Below the pieces are notes generated by a model that was given only the letters and a program-made list of their open reading frames with translations, had not been told where the DNA came from and did no database searches. From positions 186,001-250,000 of the forward strand of contig CANQAV010000001.1 in NCBI GenBank assembly GCA_947589425.1: a stretch of 64,000 nt of DNA. The letters run 5' to 3'. Position 1 is the stretch's first letter, and each line of letters starts with the position of its first letter. This document shows, one piece after another, positions 7,999-16,299 of this stretch. The stretch is from Candidatus Gastranaerophilales bacterium. Lineage in GTDB: Bacteria; Cyanobacteriota; Vampirovibrionia; Gastranaerophilales; Gastranaerophilaceae. The translations under genes and the position numbers were made by a program.

Positions 7999-9228
7999 CT
8001 ACCCCCCCCCCTCGGAATTTATTTTAAATCTCATTCTTATTCCAAAAACAGTCAAAACATTATAGTGCTTATTTCCAACCTTTAATTTTTTAATTGAGAA
8101 TATTTTTTCTTTGGTATTGTCATAAAAATCATCCTGCCAAACATAATGAGGACGCATTTTTTTCATTAAAAAATCAAGCTTTATTTCTTCAAAAAATGAA
8201 GTTAAGCTTGCATAAAACCAAAAATCTTCAAAATTTACCATATAAGGCATGGGGTATAAAATATACGAGGCAAACCGCCAAGGCTTTTCCGAACCTGCAA
8301 AGTGTCTGAATATAATTCCTTTTTCCAATGAAATATCATTTTCAAAATTGTTTTTAACAAGATTGTCTTCAAACTCTTTCAAAAGTTTTGTATCTTTTTT
8401 TGATAAGCTGTATCTGTTATTTTGAAGCCAATTAAAACTGTGGCGAAGATTGCAATTAAATCTTGCTTCAAGTCTTTTATAACCGCCGTTTAAATAAGCA
8501 AATCTGTTAAGCATTACCTCATCGGGGGCGCACTGAATCTTGATTTCATTAAGAATATTAAGCAAATTATTTATAACATCATCATTTGTACCGATTTTTT
8601 CTCTCCATTTTTCATAGTCTATGAGCATCACGCCCGAATTAAAATATTGATAATCATTAGAAGCTTTAATTACTTTATTGGCATCTTTATAATCTCTTGC
8701 AAAATACAACGGACAGGCGCCTATAATATTTCCTTCAAGGTCAATATCCCATAATTCTTTAACATCGCCAATAGCAATTAAATCAACATCCAAATAAATC
8801 GCTCTTTTAACTTCCGGTGCAAGCAAAGGGAATAAAAGGCGGTTGCATGTACTTAAAGACACATAATAATACGGGGACAATTTTATTTTCGAAAAATATT
8901 CCTTTGCGCAGCAATCAATGAATTTAACGCTGTAATGATTTGTAACGGACGAAAATGTATCTTTAATCAGTTTTTTGTTATTATCCGTAATTCCGTCACA
9001 CAATATATAAAATTCAACAAAAGAATGTGTGTTATATAAAACACTTACTCCCGTTGTTGCAATAAATTTTGCATATCCGTTATCACCCGATAAAATAACG
9101 GGGATTTTATCGCCGCAATCAAGCTTTTCATCTCTTTTTTGAGGAGTTTTAAGAGAATTAATCACGCCCCAAAAACAGGTCAACTCTTTTAAGTTTTGAA
9201 AATCTTCATCTTTAACAAGTTTCAACAT
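7999..9228 (-). CDS. GT8-family glycosyltransferase, second paralogue
   Basis: 409 aa from ATG 9228; this start matches the paralogue's N-terminus and has AGGAG upstream, while an upstream start at 9276 would add unrelated residues. KIPVILSGDNGYAKF opens the GT-A domain. AIYLDVDLIAIGDVKELW holds the DxD metal motif. FRHFAGSEKPW near the C-terminus is the conserved HxxGxxKPW. It ends in the tail KLKVGNKHYNVLTVFGIRMR, then SEGGG and a stop encoded by the G10 tract. The donor is likely a UDP-sugar; the specificity is unknown. Confidence 0.92.
   Translation of the reverse strand: MLKLVKDEDFQNLKELTCFWGVINSLKTPQKRDEKLDCGDKIPVILSGDNGYAKFIATTGVSVLYNTHSFVEFYILCDGITDNNKKLIKDTFSSVTNHYSVKFIDCCAKEYFSKIKLSPYYYVSLSTCNRLLFPLLAPEVKRAIYLDVDLIAIGDVKELWDIDLEGNIIGACPLYFARDYKDANKVIKASNDYQYFNSGVMLIDYEKWREKIGTNDDVINNLLNILNEIKIQCAPDEVMLNRFAYLNGGYKRLEARFNCNLRHSFNWLQNNRYSLSKKDTKLLKEFEDNLVKNNFENDISLEKGIIFRHFAGSEKPWRFASYILYPMPYMVNFEDFWFYASLTSFFEEIKLDFLMKKMRPHYVWQDDFYDNTKEKIFSIKKLKVGNKHYNVLTVFGIRMRFKINSEGGG
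8002..8017 (-). repeat. Phase-variation element, G10 copy at the GT8 3' end
   Basis: Minus strand TTCCGA plus ten G, then TAG. It is read S-E-G-G-G-stop. Nine G would open a frame ending at a TAG four bases before the FkbM ATG. Eight G would stop after a few codons. Confidence 0.85.
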
Positions 9229-10553
9229 TATATAATAACTCCTTTTAAATCGGCTAAAACAAAAATCATCCTGCAAGTACTACAGATGTTCTGCGCATAA
9301 TTGAATATAAATCTGATAAGCTTAACCCCCCCCTCGGAATTTGTTTTAAATCTCATTCTTATTCCAAAGATAGTCAGAACGCTATAGTGCTTATTTCCAA
9401 CCTTTAATTTTTTAATTGAGAATATTTTTTCTTTGGTACTGTCATAAAAATCATCCTGCCATTCGTAATACGGATGCATCTTTGCGTTAACAAAATTGTC
9501 TTTTATTTCTTCATAAAAAGAAGTCAAGCTTGCATAAAACCAGAAATCACTAAAATTTGATATGTAAGGAAATTCATAATAACTTTTGAGCGCCGTAGTG
9601 TTCCAAGGCTTTTCCGTACCGGCGTAATGTCTGAATATAATTCCTTTATCAATATTTATTTTCTTTTCAAAGTTATTTGCTTTTATATTCGTCTCAACGC
9701 TTTTGAACATTTTTGCTTCTTTTTTGTTTAATTTTAATTTATTGTTTTTAAACCAGCTGTAGCAATCATAAACACAGGTATTAAACCTCATCTCAAGTTT
9801 TCTGTAACCGCCCGTTAAAAATGCAAAACGATTAAGGACAACTTCATCCGGTGTATGAGTAATTTTTAAATCATTGATGATATCAAGCAAATTATCAATT
9901 ATTTGTCGATTTGTACCGATTTTTTCTCTCCATTTTTCATAGTCTATGAGCATCACGCCCGAATTAAAATATTGATAATCATTAGGAGCCTTGATTATTT
10001 TATTGGCATCATTTGCTTTCAATGTAATATAAGAAGGGCTCACTGCAAATATATTTCCTTCAAGGTCAATATCCCATAATTCTTTAACATCGCCAATCGC
10101 AATTAAATCAACATCCAAATAAATCGCTCTTTTAACTTCCGGTGCAAGCAAAGGAAATAAAAGGCGGTTGCATGTGCTTAGTCTTACATGATAAAAAGGG
10201 CTTAATTTAATTTTTGAAAAATATTCTTTAGAATTACATTCTATAAACTTAATTGAATAGTGAGAAGTTATATTCGAAAAAGTTTCTTCAATCATTGTTT
10301 TGTGAGCTTGCGAAATTTCCTCGCTTAATATATAAAATTCAATAAAAGAATGTGTGTTATATAAAACACTTGCTCCGGTCACTGCAATAAATTTTGCATA
10401 GTTATCATCAGCAGATAAAATAACGGGGATTTTATCTTCGCAATCAAGCTTTTCATCTCTTTTTTGAGGAGTTTTAAGAGAATTAATCACGCCCCAAAAA
10501 CAGGTCAACTCTTTTAAATTTTGAAAATCTTCAAATTTTATCTTATTTTTCAT
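9228..10553 (-). CDS. GT8-family glycosyltransferase, first paralogue, read-through tail
   Basis: 441 aa with CAGGAGTG upstream of the ATG. It has the same domain plan as its neighbour: KIPVILSADDNYAKF, DVD at about 147-149 in AIYLDVDLIAIG, and FRHYAGTEKPW. Much of the pair is almost identical at DNA level (for example FQNLKELTCFWGVINSLKTP), so they arose by tandem duplication. After SEGG, encoded by the G8 tract, the frame continues 31 residues as a hydrophobic tail (with CRMIFVLADLKGVII) and its TAA overlaps the next ATG. A nine-G version would stop at once. Confidence 0.92.
   Translation of the reverse strand: MKNKIKFEDFQNLKELTCFWGVINSLKTPQKRDEKLDCEDKIPVILSADDNYAKFIAVTGASVLYNTHSFIEFYILSEEISQAHKTMIEETFSNITSHYSIKFIECNSKEYFSKIKLSPFYHVRLSTCNRLLFPLLAPEVKRAIYLDVDLIAIGDVKELWDIDLEGNIFAVSPSYITLKANDANKIIKAPNDYQYFNSGVMLIDYEKWREKIGTNRQIIDNLLDIINDLKITHTPDEVVLNRFAFLTGGYRKLEMRFNTCVYDCYSWFKNNKLKLNKKEAKMFKSVETNIKANNFEKKINIDKGIIFRHYAGTEKPWNTTALKSYYEFPYISNFSDFWFYASLTSFYEEIKDNFVNAKMHPYYEWQDDFYDSTKEKIFSIKKLKVGNKHYSVLTIFGIRMRFKTNSEGGVKLIRFIFNYAQNICSTCRMIFVLADLKGVII
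9326..9339 (-). repeat. Phase-variation element, G8 copy at the GT8 3' end
   Basis: Minus strand TTCCGA plus eight G, then TTAAGC. It is read S-E-G-G-V. Nine G would create a TAA directly after the tract; ten G would end about 24 codons later in another frame. Confidence 0.85.
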
Positions 10554-10566
10554 ATTTCACTCCTGT

Positions 10567-11649
10567 TTATACTTCGCCTAACTGCAAAGTTTTACCGAAC
10601 AATACGAGTCTCACGCCGTTTTTTTTGATGTTAAGAGAAAACATATTCCTTCTTTTAATTCTTTTTTCTTTTTGTTTTCTCTTTTTTAAGAATTCATCAA
10701 AAAATTTTTCTTTATTGTTTAACAAAAGCTCAAATTCATCTTTTTTAATTTCATCAAAAAACAAATCCGAAAGTTTATTTTGTTTATAAAAAAGAGAGAA
10801 AGTTTCTTGGGTTTTATTTAAAAATTCATTTCTGAATTCGGGCGCAATCCGCCACAAATTCCACATATAACCCTTATATTGATTAATCAGTTTGCGCACA
10901 TAAACAGGATTTTTTATATCAAAATGTTTTGTTAAATATTTTTCAAGTTCGTCATATTCTTCGCATATTACAAAAACCTTCCCTTTTGATTTAACCGAAG
11001 ATGAAAAATTATCCTGTCTGTAGCAAATAAAAGGTTTATCAACAAAAACAAGCCTTTGCGCCATGGCAAGCGTTTTAAATTGGAAAGAGATATCCTGATA
11101 GCTTGCACCTTTTGTTTCTAAAAATCTTATATTATATTTATCAAGAAAAGATTTTTTATATATAGCAGACCAGATACTTGAAACCAGAGACAAAATTTTA
11201 TCGTTTCTTTGAACGTCAAACACTTTATTGCATTCAAATTTACTTACTTCGCCCATTTTTTGAATTTTTTCAGGATTTTGCCAGTAAAGATAATAATCCG
11301 ATTTTACAAGGTCGCAATCGTTTTGTTTAGCAGTATTATATAAAGTTTCAAAAAAATCATTCTCTTTTATAAAATCATCCGATTCAATAATGCTTATATA
11401 TTCGCCTTTTGCTTCATTTATTCCCAAATTACAAGCCTTGCCATATCCTTCGTTTATTTTATGAATAACTCTTACAAAAGAATATTTTTGAGCAAATTCA
11501 TCGCATATCAAAGGGGAACTATCCGTTGAGCCGTCATCGACAATAATAACTTCTAATTCTTTTAAAGTTTGAGCTGCAATGCTTTCCAAACACTGCCTTA
11601 AATATTTTTCAACGTTATAAACGGGAACCATAACCGAAACTTTATACAT
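10567..11649 (-). CDS. GT2-family glycosyltransferase
   Basis: 360 aa. KVSVMVPVYNVEKYLRQCLE and EVIIVDDGSTDSS are the canonical GT2 start; YISIIESDDF holds the metal-binding acidic motif. The GT-A domain covers about residues 1-220. The C-terminal half is lysine-rich and ends with KNGVRLVLFGKTLQLGEV, another copy of the tail type seen on the GT8 proteins. Its ATG overlaps the galE stop region by 8 bp. It transfers an unidentified sugar to the surface glycan. Confidence 0.92.
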   Translation of the reverse strand: MYKVSVMVPVYNVEKYLRQCLESIAAQTLKELEVIIVDDGSTDSSPLICDEFAQKYSFVRVIHKINEGYGKACNLGINEAKGEYISIIESDDFIKENDFFETLYNTAKQNDCDLVKSDYYLYWQNPEKIQKMGEVSKFECNKVFDVQRNDKILSLVSSIWSAIYKKSFLDKYNIRFLETKGASYQDISFQFKTLAMAQRLVFVDKPFICYRQDNFSSSVKSKGKVFVICEEYDELEKYLTKHFDIKNPVYVRKLINQYKGYMWNLWRIAPEFRNEFLNKTQETFSLFYKQNKLSDLFFDEIKKDEFELLLNNKEKFFDEFLKKRKQKEKRIKRRNMFSLNIKKNGVRLVLFGKTLQLGEV

Positions 11650-12643
11650 TTAACACATCCTTGTTTAATTTCTTTTCCCATTCGTATGCTGTTTTAATGG
11701 AGTCCTCCAGCGTTCTTTTCGGGCTCCAGCCGAGAATTTCTTTTGCTTTTTTGGAATTTGCATAAAGCTCTTTGGGGTCGCCTTCCCGCCTTTCAACGAC
11801 TTCAACGTCTATTTTTGCGCCTAAAACTCTCTCGCATGTATCAAAGACATTTTTAACGCTGTCGCCCTGCTGTGTTCCAAGGTTAAATACATCCGATTTA
11901 TTTTCTTTTTCAAGATATAAAAGGGCAAGTCTGTGGGCATCCGCCAAATCTTCAATATTAACATAGTCTCGAATGCATGTGCCGTCGGGAGTATCATAAT
12001 CGTTTCCGAAAATTTTAAATTTTTTATTTTTATCAAAAGTCGATTTTAAAATGTTTGGAATTAAATGAGTTTCAATATCGTGCCATTCGCCTATTCTTGC
12101 TTTATTATCCGCTCCGGCAACATTAAAATATCTTAATTTTATTGATTTTAAGCCATAGGCTCTGTCATAATCCGCCATAATTTTTTCAACCCCTAATTTT
12201 GACATTCCATAGGGATTAATCGGATTTTGGGGATGATTTTCGTCAATTGGCGTATATTTTGGCTCGCCATAAGTTGCACAGGTTGAAGAAAATACGATTT
12301 TTTTAACGTCATGTTCAATCATACAATCAAGCAGATTTAAAGTGCCAAAAGTGTTGTTTCTGTAATATTTTGCAGGATTTGTAACGGATTCGCCCACAAG
12401 AGCATTTGCGGCGAAGTGAATAACTGCATCTATTTTATACTTTTCAAAAACGCTCCTTATTTCATCAATATTTCTTAAATCACCTTTTACAAATTCAACT
12501 CTGCCAATGGTTTTTAAGGTTTCAACCGTTTCAATGTGACCTGTTTCAAGATTATCGAAGATTACAACTTCACGATTATCTTCCAAAAATTTAATTGCGC
12601 TGTGGCTTCCGATATAGCCTGCTCCGCCCGTAATTAATATCAT
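11642..12643 (-). CDS. galE: UDP-glucose 4-epimerase
   Basis: 333 aa extended [18 protein letters not shown] binds NAD. The catalytic Ser-Tyr-Lys appear as FSSTCATYG and NPYGMSKLGVEK. IRDYVNIEDLADAH and the C-terminal GWSPKRTLEDSI are typical of GalE. It interconverts UDP-glucose and UDP-galactose and so supplies the substrate of the adjacent mutase, with which it overlaps by 4 bp. Confidence 0.95.
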   Translation of the reverse strand: MILITGGAGYIGSHSAIKFLEDNREVVIFDNLETGHIETVETLKTIGRVEFVKGDLRNIDEIRSVFEKYKIDAVIHFAANALVGESVTNPAKYYRNNTFGTLNLLDCMIEHDVKKIVFSSTCATYGEPKYTPIDENHPQNPINPYGMSKLGVEKIMADYDRAYGLKSIKLRYFNVAGADNKARIGEWHDIETHLIPNILKSTFDKNKKFKIFGNDYDTPDGTCIRDYVNIEDLADAHRLALLYLEKENKSDVFNLGTQQGDSVKNVFDTCERVLGAKIDVEVVERREGDPKELYANSKKAKEILGWSPKRTLEDSIKTAYEWEKKLNKDVLNV

Positions 12644-13743
12644 TTTAACTCCTTGTCGAAAAATTCAAATACTCTCTCAACCGCCAAATCCATGTTGTAA
12701 TATTTATAATCCCCCAGCCTTCCGAGGAAATAAAGTCCGTCGATTTTTTGCGACTCATCTTTATATTTTTTATAAAGAGCAAGGTTTTCATCGTTTGCAA
12801 TCGGATAATAGCGTTCATTTTTGCCCAATTCAAAACTTTGGGGATATTCAACCGAAATAACTGTTTTTGAAGATTTTTCATTCAGGAAATATTTATGTTC
12901 GCAAATCCTTGTAAAATCATAGTTGTTAGGATAGTTTACAACCACGGTTTTTTGATAGTATTCCTGATTTATTGTTTGAATATCAAAATTAAGGCTTCTG
13001 TAGGGAAGCTGTCCGAATTTATAATCAAAATATTCGTCAATTGCACCGCAATATATAACCCTGTCAAATTTTTGAGTAATTTCTTTAAAATCAGTATTTA
13101 ATTTAACTTTAATATTTTTGTGTTTTAAGATATTTTCAACCATTTTAGTATAGCCAAAGAGGGGAATGCCTTGATATTTGTCTTGAAAATATCTGTTATC
13201 AAAACTTATATATATAGGAACTCTTGCCGTAACGGAAGGGTCAATTTTATCGGGCTCTAAGCCCCATTGTTTTGAAGTATAATTTTTGAATACATTTTCA
13301 TAAATATATTGAGCGATAAATTCGAGCTCGGGATTTTCCCTCAGCTTTAATATGGGAACTTTTGCTCCGTATCCGTATGTTGAAATCAATTTTTCTTCCA
13401 AATCGGAAGCCATTTTGTTTGAGAAAACTTCATATAAAGTTGTTAAATTGAAAGGCAGAGTAACGCAGTTTCCTTCAATTATTACATTCGGCTTTAAAAA
13501 GAAAAAATTCCATTTTGTGTATTTTGATAAATAATCCCAAACTTTTTTGTTGTTTGTGTGGAAAATATGAGGGCCGTATTTATGTATTGTGATGTTAGTT
13601 TCTTTATCTTTATAATCGTAGATATTTCCTGCAATATGCTCTTTTCTGTCTATTACAAGAACTTCTTCGTTCAATTTGTCCGCAATTAAAGAAGCAAGAA
13701 CTGCTCCCGATAAACCCGCACCAACAATTAAATTTGATTTCAT
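12640..13743 (-). CDS. glf: UDP-galactopyranose mutase
   Basis: 367 aa flavoprotein. NLIVGAGLSGAVLA is the FAD-binding start; KYGPHIFHTNNKKVWDYL is the conserved Glf block. KNYTSKQWG and FFDNRYFQDKYQGIP-like segments (here ISFDNRYFQDKYQGIPLFGY) confirm the family. LGRLGDYKYYNMD is the C-terminal active-site region. It makes UDP-galactofuranose from UDP-galactose. It is the first gene of the operon and has GAGGAAG upstream of its ATG. With galE it indicates galactofuranose in the glycan. Confidence 0.97.
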   Translation of the reverse strand: MKSNLIVGAGLSGAVLASLIADKLNEEVLVIDRKEHIAGNIYDYKDKETNITIHKYGPHIFHTNNKKVWDYLSKYTKWNFFFLKPNVIIEGNCVTLPFNLTTLYEVFSNKMASDLEEKLISTYGYGAKVPILKLRENPELEFIAQYIYENVFKNYTSKQWGLEPDKIDPSVTARVPIYISFDNRYFQDKYQGIPLFGYTKMVENILKHKNIKVKLNTDFKEITQKFDRVIYCGAIDEYFDYKFGQLPYRSLNFDIQTINQEYYQKTVVVNYPNNYDFTRICEHKYFLNEKSSKTVISVEYPQSFELGKNERYYPIANDENLALYKKYKDESQKIDGLYFLGRLGDYKYYNMDLAVERVFEFFDKELK

Positions 13744-13893
13744 TAACTTCCTCTTTTAATGGTTTCAATAGAATAAGCATAACATAAACATCAAATAAAT
13801 TGTTTAATTTTAAAATTATGTAAATGTTTCGGTTTGTTATCGGGTTTATATTACAGTTTAGCTGCAACATAGAATTTGTATGCCGATTAGGAT

Positions 13894-14373
13894 TTAAATA
13901 AATTCACCTGCCCAATTTTTAAGCACTTCAACACTCGGGTAATTGTTGAATAATCTTCCTTCTATTATTTCAGCCGAGCTTGAAACGCTGTTTTTAAGGT
14001 TGTCTGTTGTTTTTCCAAACCTGCTTCCGCCGGATGTGGCAAAAAGAACTATTTTTTTGTTTGAAAAATCGTGACGTTCCAAAAACGTGTTTATTATAGT
14101 GGGAGCAATGTACCACCATATCGGGAAACCTAAGAAAATTGTATCATATTGGGCAATCGAAAAATTATCATCAATCATCTCGGGACGTGAACTATAATCT
14201 TTCATTTCAAGTGTAGTTCTTGAAGTTTTATCCATCCAATTAAGGTCATCGTTTGTGTAGGGAACTTTTGGCTTTATTTCATATATATCACAATTAATAG
14301 CCTCGCTAAGATGCTGTGCCACTTGACGGGTTACGCCGCTTGCCGAAAAATACGCCACCAAATTTTTTGTCAT
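13894..14373 (-). CDS. Flavodoxin
   Basis: 159 aa with AAGGAG before the ATG. LVAYFSASGVTRQVAQHL is the FMN phosphate-binding start; IFLGFPIWWYIAPTII and FATSGGSRFG are the flavin-contacting loops. This is the short flavodoxin/NADPH-dehydrogenase-like type common in gut anaerobes. It carries electrons or acts as a quinone reductase; the partner is unknown. It is separated from glf by about 150 bp and is probably transcribed alone. Confidence 0.93.
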   Translation of the reverse strand: MTKNLVAYFSASGVTRQVAQHLSEAINCDIYEIKPKVPYTNDDLNWMDKTSRTTLEMKDYSSRPEMIDDNFSIAQYDTIFLGFPIWWYIAPTIINTFLERHDFSNKKIVLFATSGGSRFGKTTDNLKNSVSSSAEIIEGRLFNNYPSVEVLKNWAGEFI

Positions 14374-15017
14374 GATGAACTCCTTTGAATTAATACATAT
14401 TTCAAAAATTGTGATTTTTCATCCGTAAATGATTTATATAATGATTATATATGTATTTTGGGTTTAGGTAAATATTAAAATATATCACGTTCAGTTGGTG
14501 GGAGATATGCTGTAGGGGTTGTTGGAGTTTAATGAGGCTTGGTAGGATGCTGAAATGCTTCATACGGACAGAAAATTACGCTCTACCCTGTCACTCTGAA
14601 GTATGCATTAATCACATCACCTCTTACCCTGTCACCCTGAATTTTACAAAGTGAACAGGCGAGGTACGAGCCTTGTGAGCCTGTATCCCCGGGCGAAGCC
14701 GAGGTATTTCAGGGTCTTAGGTGTAGAGGATATTAAAAATAAGTTATGTTATAACTGTACCCTTCGCACACTTTTGCCCTCATTTTGCTCGCTAAGTGCT
14801 CTCGCACTAAAGCTCGCTTCATTCGTGGTTGCTCCTGTGGGTGTTTCGCTAAATTTCGCAAGGCTTTGCTCTCGCTCAAACGCTCAACATCCTACGTCGC
14901 AATAGAAATGTCTGTGCCCTATCCGCCGGACCTCAACGGTCTGTCGTCAGGGCTTCGCACTCTTTTGTTCAAACCTCATACTTTAGCATAACCCCATTTT
15001 ATCTTTCATATAGTTAA
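14374..15017. other. Gene-free stretch with palindromic repeat fragments
   Basis: There is no convincing gene. About 14590-14725 holds one copy of the mosaic repeat: CACCCTGAA, a 75-base insert with GAACAGGCGAGGTACGAGCC, then TCAGGGTCTTAG. About 14750-14990 is markedly less AT-rich and rich in short CTCGC/TCGCAC motifs with a small hairpin AGTGC-TCTC-GCACT. The short ORFs over this stretch follow the repeats and are not supported as genes. Confidence 0.7.
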
Positions 15018-15032
15018 CCCCCCCCCTCGGAA
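15018..15032. repeat. Phase-variation element, C9/G9 copy upstream of flagellin
   Basis: Plus strand nine C, then TCGGAAATT; on the minus strand AATTTCCGA plus nine G, then TTAAC. It has the same core as the three copies in glycan genes, but here it is non-coding. It ends 15 bp before the candidate sigma-28 -35 element. Confidence 0.8.
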
Positions 15033-15041
15033 ATTGTATGA

Positions 15042-15068
15042 TAACTTTGGTAAATTAAAAGGCGATAT
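15042..15068 (+). promoter_or_regulatory. Candidate sigma-28 promoter for flagellin
   Basis: TAACTTTG, 11 bases, then GGCGATAT. The spacing equals the flagellar sigma-28 consensus TAAAGTTT-N11-GCCGATAA, with 5 of 8 and 6 of 8 matches. A FliA/WhiG-type sigma factor is encoded at 50476-51300. Transcription would begin near 15075, giving an untranslated leader of about 180 bases with GAA-rich low-complexity sequence. Confidence 0.5.
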
Positions 15069-15255
15069 TTCGGCTTTAATTAAGTTAATAAGAAAAAGAG
15101 CGTGGAAATATTAAATTAAATAAGAAAAAGAAGTTAAAAGAAGAAGAAGAAGAAGTTAAAAAAACAATCCCCAAAAGCATAAATAAATAATAAAAGACAG
15201 ATAATTTACCATATACATAAGGATATGTAAGAAAGAATAAAGGAGTATTTTAAGT

Positions 15256-16182
15256 ATGGCTGTTATCATTAACACTAATGTGGACTCGATTAAAATCAGG
15301 CATGATTTAAACGATGCTACGAACAAGTTGTCTACATCAATGCAGAGGATGTCGACAGGTTTAAAAGTATTAACTGCAAAAGATGATGCTGCAGGTACCG
15401 TAATTGCGGCAAGAATGAATGTGCAATTGAATGGTAATAAGATTGCGCAAAAAAACATACAAAACGGAAGTGCACTGTTAACCACTTCTGAAGGTTATCT
15501 TGATGTAATTGAAGATAACTTATCAAGAATTCGTGATTTAACCCTTCAAGCAAAAAACGGAACATATTCCGAGGAAGAAATTTCAGCGATGCAGGATGAA
15601 GTTAAAGAAAGAATAGCTGAAATTGACAGGGTTTCTGATGCTGCAAAATATTCTCAACTGCAGTTGTTTGGGGAAGGCGGAGATACTACAAAAGGACTTG
15701 CTAAAAACGGAATTACATTTCAGGTTGGTACAAATGCGGATAATTATAATATTATACAAGTATCAGAAGACCTTTTTGCCTCGGTTAAGTTTAAAGATTT
15801 AGCGAAAACAAACGATAAAAGCATCACCAAAAATGATGAATATGACTTAACCAAAATGTATAAAAAAGCGAATGGCGAAACTGTTGAAGATACAGCGGGC
15901 AAGCTAACATACGATGATGCTGTTACAATGTTAGATGCTGCTATTGATAACGTTACGGGAAGAAAGTCTCTGGTAGGTTCTGCAAGCAATCGTTTGGAAT
16001 CTGCACTTGAAACATTAACAATTCAGGAAGAAAATTTAAACAGTGCAAAATCAATAATAACGGATGCTGATATTGCGGAAGAAGCATCATCATTTACACA
16101 ACAGCAAATTCTTCAACAGGTTTCAACGGCATTATTGGCACAGGCAAATCAGGCTCCCGCAATTGCATTGAGTTTGATATAG
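15256..16182 (+). CDS. Flagellin (short form)
   Basis: 308 aa with AAAGGAG upstream. The N-terminal D0/D1 region runs from INTNVDSIKIRHDLNDAT through RMSTGLKVLTAKDDAAGTV, with ITFQVGTNADN before the variable part. The C-terminal D1/D0 region has GSASNRLESAL, SIITDADIAEEAS and QANQAPAIALSLI. The variable centre is short (about residues 165-225), so this is a small flagellin. The product is secreted by the flagellar export system and polymerises into the filament. No other flagellar structural gene is nearby. It is the only gene between the glycan operon and argS read on the plus strand, with its own terminator. Confidence 0.95.
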   Translation: MAVIINTNVDSIKIRHDLNDATNKLSTSMQRMSTGLKVLTAKDDAAGTVIAARMNVQLNGNKIAQKNIQNGSALLTTSEGYLDVIEDNLSRIRDLTLQAKNGTYSEEEISAMQDEVKERIAEIDRVSDAAKYSQLQLFGEGGDTTKGLAKNGITFQVGTNADNYNIIQVSEDLFASVKFKDLAKTNDKSITKNDEYDLTKMYKKANGETVEDTAGKLTYDDAVTMLDAAIDNVTGRKSLVGSASNRLESALETLTIQEENLNSAKSIITDADIAEEASSFTQQQILQQVSTALLAQANQAPAIALSLI

Positions 16183-16250
16183 TAAAGAAAAAGGGAAATT
16201 ATTAAACAATAGGCTCTAAGGGATAAAATAATGATAAATTAATATATATA

Positions 16251-16279
16251 AACGGCAAAAGAATTTTGCCGTTTTTTTT
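16251..16279 (+). terminator. Rho-independent terminator of flagellin
   Basis: AACGGCAAAA, GAA loop, TTTTGCCGTT, followed by a T run. It lies about 70 bp past the flagellin stop. Confidence 0.92.
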
Positions 16280-16299
16280 GTGGGGATGTTTTCAGGTGT

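Noticed and set aside
14651-14991. Two overlapping plus-strand ORFs of 84 and 68 aa
   Set aside because: They follow the mosaic repeat and the compositionally odd stretch, and have no ribosome-binding site or recognisable protein features.
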